NCBI GenBank assembly: GCA_017506865.1
Contig: JAFCMP010000434.1
Location: 1 to 64,000, forward strand
Length of the DNA: 64,000 bases
Source of the DNA: Tribonema minus
Lineage: Eukaryota > Sar > Xanthophyceae > Tribonematales > Tribonemataceae
Reading direction: 5' to 3'
The translations under genes were made by a program, and so were the position numbers. Below the pieces are notes generated by a model. That model did no database searches and was not told the origin of the DNA. It saw only the letters and a list, made by a program, of their open reading frames with translations. The stretch's first letter is position 1; every line of letters begins with the position of its first letter. Positions 45,801 through 55,280 of this stretch are shown here, one piece after another.

Positions 45801-47957
45801 ACGCAGTCCGGCGGCGTGCGGCCATTCGGCGTGTCGCTGCTCGTGGCAGGCTACGATGACGACGGACCGCAGCTGTACCAGGTAAGCGCTTTTTCCAGAT
45901 ACATTCGATATTATTTGTGATTGTAGGGTACCTCCAGGTAAATTGTAGGGTACCTTCAGGTAAGTTTCATCGGATATAGGTCTTTTCAATAAAGAGTACA
46001 CTCAGTCCGGCGGCGTGCGGCCATTTGGCATCACACTGCTCGTGGCAGGCTACAACGACGACGGACCGCAGCTCTACGAGGCAAGCACTGCTGTCAGAAC
46101 GCTGTACCTGGTTAGTTTAAGGTACCTCCAGGTATGTTGCACCGAATATACATTTGCTTGTTCTTCAGAGTGCACGCGGTTCGGCGGCGTGCGGCCATTT
46201 GGCATGTCGTGTCGCTACTCGTGGCTGGCTACGAGGACGACGGACCACAGCTGTACCAGGCAAGCACGTTGTTGCAATATTAGTTTAAAGTGATCATCGG
46301 TCCTGAATGGTGTGAAAAGCTGCGGCCAACTGGCGTGGCACTGCTGGTGGCAGGCTACGACGACGGCGGACCGCAGCTCTACCAGTTACGCGTTTCTGTC
46401 AGATATGTGCATGGGAGTCAATCACGTACCTCGAAACATGTCAATTTCCGTGTAGTGCAACTGCTATTTTCCTTCTGATCTCTTTCTCAGAAGACATGTA
46501 CATAGAAGTCACGTACTTTGTGACGCACGTCAACCTGCATGCAGTGCAAGTGCCGTTGTGCAACTGTACTGGCCAGTTGTCGTTTTGTGATGGCTACAGA
46601 AGCGTACCTGCAAAACGCAGTTCTTGTTGATGATGGTGCAGCACCCAAGTACTGCTCTCGACCACTTGAGGAGCTCGCACATTTTTTGTCAAGGCCATGA
46701 GCAGGACAGCGTTGCTGCACAAGCAGTGCGTCAAGTCTGCGCGCACCATGCGGACTACTCGTGTGCCTTTGGAACAATAATATATATGACGAATGAGTGC
46801 TGCTGCAGCACATATACTTCAAGTTGAAGTACATCTGCTCTTGTACATTTACGCCTGAACTATGTGATGTATAAGTGTGGGCGCTGCTGCAGGCGGGCCC
46901 CTGGCGGCGCATACGTGGCGCATGTACTTCAAGTTGAAGTGCACTTTATACTTGAAGTTTTGATATATGACTGCATTTGATGCATGACTGCTGCAGGTGG
47001 ACCCGAGTGGCGCATACTTTGGCTGGAAGGCCTCTGCCATCGGCAAGAACTTCCTCAACGCCAAGTCCTTCCTGGAAAAGCGCTACAATGACGAGATGGA
47101 ACTGGACGACGCCATTCACACGGTAAATTCATGAATTCACTTACCTTGTTTCATGAACAAGTCAATAATTTCACATCAGATGGAGCTGGACGGCGCCATA
47201 CACACGGTGAATTATTGAATTCACTTGCCTTGTTTACAAACAAGCATGCTTTGAAGTATTCATTCAACAAATCGTCGTGAAGGATTTTGCAACGGGCACC
47301 TGCGTGCGTGGATGGCGATCAGCAACGGTCCATGTTTGTTGTTCATCCTAGTAGACCCGAAGGGCGCTAGCAACCACAACTCGTCGCGCGTTTGTGCGTG
47401 ATATGACCCCCCACCGCTTGTCAAACGCCATCGCTCCCAAGGCGCGCATTGGGCCAACGTCTCCTTGGCACCGTTGAGCACCACTTGTGCACTCACCTCA
47501 CCACCATGCAATCCACTATTTGCCCGCCGCGACACCTCTCGCCAACTCAAAAAACAACTGTTGTGCACTCATCTCACCACCCTGCGGTCCTGTCGCCGCA
47601 GGCGCTGCTGACGATGCGCGAGGGTTTCGAGGGCGAAACAACCGAGCACAACATTGCAACACCACGCACGCATGTCAACGTCGCCTCGGCTACGTGCAGC
47701 ACCGCTCGTGCACTCATCTCACCACCCTGCAATCCACTTGCTGCAACAGTGCTGCGGCAACATGAATCAAAGCTGTGCACTCGTCTCACCACCCTGCGAT
47801 CCTTTTGCCATCACCGCAGGCGCTGCTGACGATGCGCGAGGGCTTTGAGGGCGAGATGACCGAGCACAACATTGAGCTGGGCATCGTAGGCGAGGACCGC
47901 AAGTTCAGGATACTCACGCCCGCAGAGGTCCGCGACTACCTGGACGAAGCCCTTTAA
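42881..47957 (+). CDS. PSMA2: 20S proteasome subunit alpha type-2
   Basis: Exons 42881-42998, 44618-44786, 45725-45881, 46997-47122 and 47820-47957 join in matching phases to give 235 residues, the family's usual length. The N-terminus [20 protein letters not shown] is the alpha-subunit signature that shapes the gate of the proteolytic core. [72 protein letters not shown] and the C-terminal [14 protein letters not shown] follow the alpha-2 pattern. Alpha-2 sits in the outer seven-membered ring of the 20S particle in nucleus and cytosol. No residue loss is seen. Introns are large (intron 1 is 1.6 kb) and filled with partial copies of the exon edges, so gene finders could pick wrong exons. A TGTAA lies near 48577. 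The gene follows a hAT element and a ~460-bp repeat. Confidence 0.96.
44430..44500 (+). repeat. Upstream copy of PSMA2 exon 2 start
   Basis: 'agcggcgtcgtcatagcgac' and 'gagaagaagctgccggtcct' copy the first ~70 bases of exon 2 at 44618 with changes that break the frame. The region preceding both ('gcgctggctgtgacgc' type) is also shared, so the duplicated unit includes the acceptor side of the intron. Confidence 0.85.
44700..45415 (+). repeat. Six copies of PSMA2 exon 2 end plus donor
   Basis: The exon end encoding [21 protein letters not shown] and its donor (gggtaggtag) are repeated near 44845, 44955, 45075, 45205 and 45338. Each has 'gtgctcgtgcggac', a version of 'ggaaaaaggcacaggggtag' and an intron tail 'catggcagcatacatacccggc'. 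The tail joins directly to the next copy, giving units of about 115-130 bp. Confidence 0.92.
45785..46405 (+). repeat. Four copies of PSMA2 exon 3 end plus donor
   Basis: The exon end encoding [20 protein letters not shown] is repeated at about 45990-46085, 46165-46262 and 46305-46390. Copy 2 still reads [20 protein letters not shown]; copy 4 has lost the donor. Similarity declines with distance from the true exon. Confidence 0.92.
46880..46940 (+). repeat. Upstream copy of PSMA2 exon 4 acceptor and start
   Basis: 'gctgctgcaggcgggccc' then 'tggcggcgcatac' copies the acceptor and first ~20 bases of exon 4 ('tgctgcaggtggacccgag', 'tggcgcatac'). An 'acttcaagttgaagt' palindrome follows. Confidence 0.75.
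47085..47245 (+). repeat. Two copies of PSMA2 exon 4 end plus donor
   Basis: 'gatggaactggacgacgcca' with donor ggtaaattcatgaattcac at 47093-47160 is duplicated at 47178-47245 ('gatggagctggacggcgcca', donor ggtgaattattgaattcac). The intron tail 'ttgccttgttt' is shared. Confidence 0.92.
47485..47830 (+). repeat. Upstream copy of PSMA2 exon 5 acceptor and start
   Basis: 'ccgcaggcgctgctgacgat' at 47595 copies the acceptor and first ~70 bases of exon 5 at 47820. It reads [19 protein letters not shown] before diverging. The preceding intron block ('gtgcactcatctcaccaccc') recurs near 47485, 47555, 47705 and 47770. Use of the first acceptor would give an altered C-terminus. Confidence 0.92.
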
Positions 47958-48215
47958 GCACGCTGCTTGGGGGGGGGGGTCACTGCCCTCGAAATGCCCT
48001 CTGAGCACGCTGCTTGGGGGTCGCTGCCCTCGAAATGCCCTCTAAGCGCGCTGCTTGGGGGGTCACGGCCCTTGGAATGGAAATGCCCTCCAAGCACGCT
48101 GCTTGGGAGGGGGTCACTGCCCTCGAAATATCCTCGAAGTACGCTGCTTGGGGGGTTGCTGCCCCCTGAATCGTGCCCCGGCGTGCCTGCGGGGTCTCCT
48201 CCCATTTGAATTGTG
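47946..48215 (+). repeat. Tandem copies of the PSMA2 stop-codon region
   Basis: The segment containing the stop (gaagccctttaagcacgctg) is followed by five or six ~45-50-bp copies: 'gaaatgccctctgagcac', 'gaaatgccctctaagcgc', 'gaaatgccctccaagcac', 'gaaatatcctcgaagtac' and a weaker one. Each has 'gctgcttgggg' and a G run. The duplicated edge here is the end of the coding sequence, not a splice site. Confidence 0.88.
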
Positions 48216-48628
48216 CCCATCGCGGCAGCGAGCAAGGGACGAGGGGGAGGGGGGAGGGGGGGGGGGGGTCGACTTCACCTGAGGGCTCTTTGCCAGGGTT
48301 TTTGGGGCGGTGGTTGTGTTTGCAATGCATAATACCATGTTGAAAGAAATGTGTCGTCGTTTCGCTGTTCAAGATGTTGCTTGGTGAGCCATGGGTCCAT
48401 TGCATGAGTGATTACTGTGCCTCTTGTTGGGGGCACAGGATCGCTGGTTTCTGCCATCATGATGCGTCGAGTGGCCACAAGCTGGAGCGATCACAAAATA
48501 CGGATGTTCGATGCTGTGGATCCGTGTTGAGCTATGTACTTCAAACATGAAGATTTTGAGTGAAGATTTTGAGTTGTTGTAAAACCGTTTTTTTGATCCC
48601 GTCGAAAGTCTCATTCAGCTGGCGAAAG

Positions 48629-48760
48629 ATGGTGACCACCAGGAAGAAGGCGCGTGTCCTGGGTCTGAGATCCTCTTGTGACGCCAAAGCGGAAGCGAGT
48701 CAACAGCAACGTGGTGAGAGCTGCGGGTGTCCGTTTTTAAGCCTTGAAAAAAGTGGCTAG
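48629..48760 (+). CDS. Possible 5' exon of the F-box/ankyrin gene
   Basis: An ATG at 48629 opens a basic frame (MVTTRKKARVLGLRSSCDAK) of the kind that begins some algal ankyrin proteins. It lies 345 bp upstream of the F-box-like segment, and no convincing donor/acceptor pair joins them. It may belong to the adjoining pseudogene or be chance. Confidence 0.3.
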   Translation: MVTTRKKARVLGLRSSCDAKAEASQQQRGESCGCPFLSLEKSG

Positions 48761-48973
48761 GGGGTATTATCAGACACTTGACTGCGGTGCCCTGTGGCGT
48801 CCGCATCTTCTTTTCGTAGCGAATGAGTCTCGTTTCTGGGCTACCATGAATCTACCGCATGAAATAAACGACTCTTTGGACAACGCTGAATGTGTAGAAA
48901 CGAGGTTTCTTGATAACAGTGTGTTCCGTGTCACTCACTTTCGGCCCCTCCGTTTCCTTATAAATGCCCCGAT

Positions 48974-49945
48974 ATGTGGACAAAATTCTTCGAGTTTCTG
49001 CCGCATGGACGCTACCTTCAGCTGTCTTCCATGAGCACGGGGTGGCGCGCCCTGTATGCCAGCAGCATGCAGCGCAGGGGGGAGGAAACAGCACAGAAAG
49101 AAACGGCTGCAATGGCAATGATTGCATCCCTGCCGCTCATGCAGTGGGCGGTAGCGAACGGATGCGAGGCAACCACGAGGCTGTTGCAGTACGCCGCCGC
49201 GTGCTGCCCCCTAGACGTGCTGCAGTATTTACACGCAGACCTTGTGCGGCGGGGCATCGGCCCGTCTCAGACCACGCGCGTGTGCAACGCTGCCGCGGAG
49301 CGCGGGCACCTGGAGATGCTGCAGTGGGCGCGCGCTCAAGGGTTTCGCTGGAGCCGACTCACGATCGCCGCAGCGGCGCGCTGAGGGCACCTGGAGGTGC
49401 TGAGGTGGGCGCGCGACGCCGGGTGCGGGTGGGACGATGCGACATGCAGTGGCGCCGCGGCAGGCGGCCACCTGGACGTCCTCCAGTACGCACGGAGCCA
49501 CGGCTGTCCGTGGAGCGATGCAACGTCCTTGAACGCGGCGCGTCACGGCCAGCTGCAGCTCCGGCAGTGGGCGCACGCGAACGGCTGCCCCTTGCACCCC
49601 AACATGCACTGCACGGCCGTGCTCGCAGGCCACCTGCATGTCATCCAGTGGCTGCACGACGTAGGCGGCCCCGTCGACCCGCAGGCATGCGCGCTTGCCG
49701 CGCGGCAGGGGCACCTGGACGTCTTGAAGTTGCTGCGGGCGCGCGGCTGCCCGTGGAATGGAGAAACGACTCTTGCATTTTTAGCATATTCGGTGTACCC
49801 GGTCGGGAGTCGCCACCTCAGCAGGGTAACGTCAACGGTAGAGTGGGCACTGGCGAATGGCTGCCCGTGTAGCGACACGTGTAGGTCTCGGTATGCGCAG
49901 CTACAGCGCACAGTGCAGGCTGCCGAGGCAGGCGGCTATATGTAG
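48974..49945 (+). pseudogene. F-box/ankyrin-repeat protein, interrupted by TGA
   Basis: The frame starts with an F-box-like segment (MWTKFFEFLPHGRYLQLSSM, GWRALYAS) and continues with divergent ankyrin repeats of the form GHLEMLQWARAQGFRW, GHLDVLQYARSHGCPWSDAT, GHLHVIQWLHDVGG and GHLDVLKLLRARGCPWN. An in-frame TGA at 49382-49384 interrupts AAAAR/GHLEVL, at a place where other repeats have Arg, Gln or Gly. The same frame then stays open to TAG at 49943-49945. The sequence before 48974 looks like the front of the F-box in another frame (CPDMW), hinting at a second break. Such proteins often act as ubiquitin-ligase adaptors and form large families in algae. One base change would explain the stop, so a recent null allele is possible. 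Confidence 0.75.
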
Positions 49946-52209
49946 TGGCTGAGGATCGTGCGCAATGATTGACGATCGACGTTTGCGACTAGCTTCAGAA
50001 AAGCGTCGCCCTTGGCTTGCGCACGCACATTAGGTGTGCATCACACCAATGTGCACATGCACAGGCGTATTTGCACGTCGTTTTTGTGTTCTTGTGTGGA
50101 CTGCATCGCCCGGTCCGTGTCATCTTGCAGTTTGCAGCAGGGTGTCGGGCTCACTGTGGTCAGTGTACGGGTACCGATGCGCATGCATGTGCATCGACGT
50201 GACCTAGGCGCACAGCGCCACAATCTGGTTCTGACTAGTTGTGCCAATTGGTACGATGATCGCAGGCATGTAGCCATTGAGACATGATTGTGTGTGTGGT
50301 GTCCTGCTCATTTCTCTAGAGCAATCTCTGTTGGCCGCGCTTGCTCGCATGCATGCTTGCATTCTTGGCCAGACCGGCTCCTCTCAATGCCTAGTTTTCT
50401 GGCATTACTTTGCTGCGCTCCAGACAATGTGTTTGCTCATGCCCTTCGACCTGTTGTGTATTGTGTGTTTTTCGGGGTGTTTCCATCGGAGTGATTTTTT
50501 GCACTTACTTGGCTCCTTGATCACACCTACTCTACGCTAATATTGGCGCTACAAAGGACCAAGTAATGCCTCTACTCTACTCGGAGTCAAATCGGGGCGA
50601 AACATGACACTGATGAGCACAAGGGCGTACTTGACAATGCCTGTGAGCTGGTGACCACTCTCTCCAAATATATATATACCTGAGAAGTATATTTTTGAGC
50701 ATTTAGCCTGTGTGAGCTGCGCACACTCAAAACAGACCTTTGCGTAGCCTGTAGTGACCACGTGCGGTGACTTGAGGTGCAAGAGAGGCCGCTTCTCGGC
50801 CGTCCACAGGAAGCAGCGCATTGGTATGGCATGGCTACAGACTAGAGTTAGGGTTAGGGTTAGGGTTAGGACATGGATTGATAATAGCCCTGCGGGCTGG
50901 GGGAATCGTCCAGGGACGCGTGCGAGTAGCGAGCGCACCTTGGTGCTACAAAAGAAGCAGAGATGCCCCGTTAACTGGTAGCACCGGTACCCGTACCAGT
51001 TTTTGTACCAGTTTTAACCGGTAACTGGTTGCCGCTCGCTAACCGGTACGGGTAACTGGCCGCGTGAGGCAACCCTTAAACACACGTACCGATGCCGTAG
51101 CTGATGACCGGCGCCACCAGTTAAAATGCAAGAATAGACCGTTCAGCGAGTTTATTCTTTTCGTGCCTTGAAGTTAGTTCAGCGACACGACAGGTGTAAT
51201 AAACGGTGAATACTGGCATATATGGTCGTGAGTCGACCTACTGATGCTGCTGTTGACATATGATTTTGGCTAGTGATGGCATGCAAGCGGTCCATGTGGC
51301 GCAAAAATCGAACACAGAGTGGCAGTCTCCGATTGATGGATGCGCGACTGTTTGAGGTCGCTGAATGCACAAGCAGCTTCTGCAGGCTGAGATAGCAGGT
51401 TGGATGTAAAGCATAAGCATCCATCAACCGACGTGGGACGTGGTGCATTCATTTACAGGAACGCAACTCCGGACCGGATTGTTTCCGCTCCTATGCTGTC
51501 GCAGCCAATGAAAGGCTCAAGCTTCAGCTGCGTAGACATGAAAACCTGGTCTACAGATATGACAGAGGTTGTTTGCTGATCCACAAGTGCAAGGGTGCCA
51601 ATTGCAGAGCGAAAGCCGAAACAGGTGGCAGCAGGCAGAATGATATATGAGCATGCTGCCCATCATTTTGCTGGCTGCATGCTGCACACATGTTGCTGAC
51701 AGCCTTTGCATCGCGACGGGTGCACTTTGAGTGTCACTTACAGGAGCAAATACTGCGCTAGTATGCTGTGGGTAAGGCTTTGCTGCGCACTTTGCACTTG
51801 AGGCCATTCGGCTGCATAACCTAGAATCCTCGAGCTCCTAACGAGCATTATTCCTGAAGCCTTTGTAGTTGTATGTACTGATCACACGGTATACTATGTA
51901 TGCTATGCATAGAGAAAAGCCCTGGCATCACTAGTAAAAAACTGGTACCACAGGTGAAAACCGGTCAGACCAGTTTTTACCGATTTCACCAGTATACTGG
52001 TACCGGTTGTCACAGCGCACCAGTTAAACTGGTACGGGTAGCTGCTGGTACTTTTTATTAATTCTCGCTCAGGGCGCGAAAAAGCCCAGATGATTGGCAT
52101 CTAGCTGTAAGGAATCTACATGTCGAATGACAGTCTGAAAGTGTCGCAACGACAACCACTCAAACGCTGCTGGTACCAGTTATTGAGTACTGGTACCGGT
52201 ACCGGTTAA
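49946..52209. other. Intergenic region with ACTGGTA/TACCAGT-rich blocks
   Basis: No gene is supported. A TTAGGG tract lies at 50846-50870. Three blocks (50975-51060, 51935-52045, 52165-52212) are dense in 'actggta', 'accagtt' and 'accggta' motifs in both orientations, like subterminal regions of a DNA transposon. Between the last two, 52063-52150 matches a repeat in golgin intron 16. Confidence 0.5.
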
Positions 52210-54540
52210 AATGTTTCTTGCGCTACGCGCAACTGGTGCGATGATGGCAGTACGGGGCATCTCTGAAAAAAAGTCAACAAGAGCAGTGTGTTCGCTCACA
52301 AACTGTGAAAGTTTGACGTCAGGGTTGTTGTATTGCAAACATGTTGCCAATGGAAAGCTGGCCTTGCAGACAGGCACACCGTTGTCAATGCACAGCAGCA
52401 GACAGTCTACCTGCTTCATTGCACACTGCAGATGTGCATGTTGGCAAGCATGGCAAAGCAGGAGTTCAGCCAGTTTCTTGTTGGTGTCAAATTTATGTAG
52501 CTTCAAGCGCATACACCGTCCAAAGGAATGCACTTATCCATGCAGATTTCATGGCAATATCAGAAGTGTGCTGTCACGTCCTGCTGGGCCAGATTGGTTT
52601 GCATTTCCATGGCACCTGCTGCCAGAAGCAGCCATGCCACGACGATGGTAGTGGCATGCAGGTAAAAGCCTTGGTACCCTTTGCAGCATACCGGGAGCCT
52701 CAGGGTGCCACTCAGTGCTAGTTCATGCCGCTCTTCAAGCCTGAAAGCTGGAGTACGTCTTCGGGTGCAACCAGCCCAAGCCAGTCACCATTGCAAACAG
52801 TTGGCAAGGACCGTTCATGGCTGTTTGATGCTCACAGTCAGTCAAGCGCAACCTGCTGCGTGCTCACTGCATACATGGCGCAGTAGCACTGGCAGCTCTG
52901 CAAGCCTCGCATGTTACGTATGTCTTCAGCTGCAGCCAGCCCAAACCAGTCGCCATTGCAAACAGTTGGCAAGTACTAGCCATGGAAGTTCATGACTGAT
53001 GGGAGTCAATTGACAGTCTGCTGCTCGCGCACCTGCCCGATTTGACAGCATGAAGCGCTGCAAGCCTCGGGCTCATACGTTAACTTGTGGCTGCAACTTC
53101 AGCCAGCCAGGCCAGTCGCCGTTGCGAACTGTGGCAAGCACCACCTATGGAGGTTCATTGCTGACGAGTCGCCAAATCAACCGACCACAATTTGCTGCAT
53201 ATCTGCATGTCACCTTGACCACCAGTATTTTGCTCCTCCTGCTAGTCGAATCGCATTACGTTGTCCTTGCCTGCAGCAGCCTATCGTCGGAACACGACAC
53301 GCTCCGTCCGTCCAGGCAGCCCACGCCATGGGTACAGCTTGCTCAACAGCTGCACTGGGGCTTATGCTGGCATACATATGTAGTGAGTGTAGTTCACAAG
53401 CCACACCAAGTCCCCGCCATGCATTCGCCGTAGTCAGCGCCAGCACTTGCTGCCACACGTGGCTCAGCACTGCTTACCGTGAAGCAAGGACTGTTGCTGC
53501 ACCTCACTCGGCACTAGTTCTCGCGTGCTGCCTTGCCTCGCTGAAGGCAGCTCCCACTGTGTTGCCACAGATGTCCTCCGCGAGCTGTACCGCACGGCTG
53601 CTCCTTCTTCTTGCTGCGCACGCCTACTCTTTGAGCTAGCCTCACCACTTGCTTCTGTCTCCATATCACCCTCCTCTGCACACTCTTCGTGCACGCGCGA
53701 TTTCCTGCATGCAATGTGGCTGCCGGGCTCATGCACCACTACTATTATACTGTAGGCGCTCTTTTGACACGAATCAGTTGCAAATCGGGCCGACAGGTCG
53801 AGATTTCGGTGTACAAACTTTTTTATTCAATAAAAACTTATTTTGAGGCTTTGTAATTATCCCACAGCATCACACTGGTAGTCTGCTGCAGATCTGTTGC
53901 ATGATTATTACACCTAACAATATTGGATGTACCACGCACCAAACAGAATGAGAAACAGGGTGCTAGTTCAGAAGTTATTGGGATTTTGGGTGTTTTGCAC
54001 GATGTGCAAACGGAGACCTAGTGACTTCGTCCCTAGGAACTGCCGCGTTCCACTGCACTCTGTGCTGAACGACGCACAGGTACCGAAATGCATTTGCACG
54101 GACAGCACCTGGTTCATGATCAGATGGCATGCAACGGTTGCGCATGGCCTTCCCTACATATCGCAGGAAAGTCACCAAGGACTTCCTTCTCTCACTGGCT
54201 CTTCTCTGGTTTGCTGCCAACTCACGCTTGTCAAACGATGCTGCGTCATTGAACTTGAGCACACAAGAGAGAGGGGTCAATGTCCCGTCCGACAGAAGAT
54301 GTTTCGTTGGGTCTAGAAATTCACAGTGGCTGGCCCAATATGCACCACGGCTTTCTGTTCCGCGTAGGGTCAGCAGGGGTGTTGAGTCATGTTTGTTGCT
54401 GTCTGTCTCGCACATGGCTGCCGTAAGGGAGAACAGGAAATGAAGCCTAAGGTAGATGTTGCACATGGCTGCCATATGGGAGAACAGAAAACGGCGGTGC
54501 AGCACACACACAAGATCACACAACTGATTCTCCCCTTTCA
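52210..54540 (-). mobile_element. Decayed mobile-element copy B with coding-like fragments
   Basis: Its right and central parts are the inverted counterpart of 5880-8060. On the minus strand two stretches look protein-like: 54390-53990 (GAYWASHCEFLDPTKHLL, SFDKRELAANQRRAS, KSLVTFLRYVGKAMRNR) and 52500-52230 (NKKLAELLLCHACQHAHL, LLLCIDNGVPVCKASFPLA, ALVDFFSEMPRTAIIAPV). No known domain is recognised. Stops and frame changes lie between them, so it is not intact. The pieces could be the remains of a transposon protein or of a host gene carried by it. Confidence 0.55.
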
Positions 54541-55280
54541 TGATAAAAGCGGCAATTCACAACGAGCCCCCCCCCCCCCCCCCCCCCCATATCTGCACAC
54601 CACATCACTTACAAACGCCCCCTCCTAGAGGCGGCGGCACACCACGACGAGAGGCGCTCGTGGGCGCCCTATGCTGCTGAATCAAAGATCATTGTCAGCT
54701 TACAGCGGGCTGCGCTCGCGGACAAGACATACGGTCACACTGACCGCGATACTCAACATGAAGATCTCCCCCCCCCCCCCCCCCCACACCCCACGCCCAC
54801 AACAACTCCCGCTGTGGCACAACCGAGACCGAGACAAAGCCGCCGACAAGTGACAGAGACGGGGGGCATGGCGAGCGCTGCTGCAGCGTTGCGCGGCTCA
54901 ATGAGGGCAGCAGCGGCGCTGCCCGGCAGAACTGGCAGCAGCTGAGCACGCGTCCTATCACTGGCAGCAGAGGCATGCGTGGCAGTTCAGACGGCAGCAA
55001 CTGCCTCAGCACCAGTCGCGCTGCACACGTCGTGCTGTGACCACTGTCGGCAGCCAAAGACCAAGTGCTGCCACAGCGGCACCATACACAAGGCGGCAAC
55101 ACCCTGCCTCCCCCCCCCCACTGCTCTCGCCACGGTAGCTCCATACAGGGGAGGGGGAACCGCCTGCCCCCCTGGCACAGTTGGCTTAGTTGTAGAATCG
55201 ATTTTTACAACCAAGCCCACTATCCCCCCCCCCCCCCAACCCCCTGCCCCTCATTACTACTTCAAGAGTGACGCGCCGTG
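54541..55280. other. 3' flank of the PH-SAM-PX gene; C-rich tracts
   Basis: Long C runs occur at 54567-54588, 54769-54785, 55108-55118 and 55223-55237. A TGTAA on the minus strand near 55205-55210, about 75 bp past the stop codon at 55281, is a good poly(A)-signal candidate. No separate gene is supported. Confidence 0.45.
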
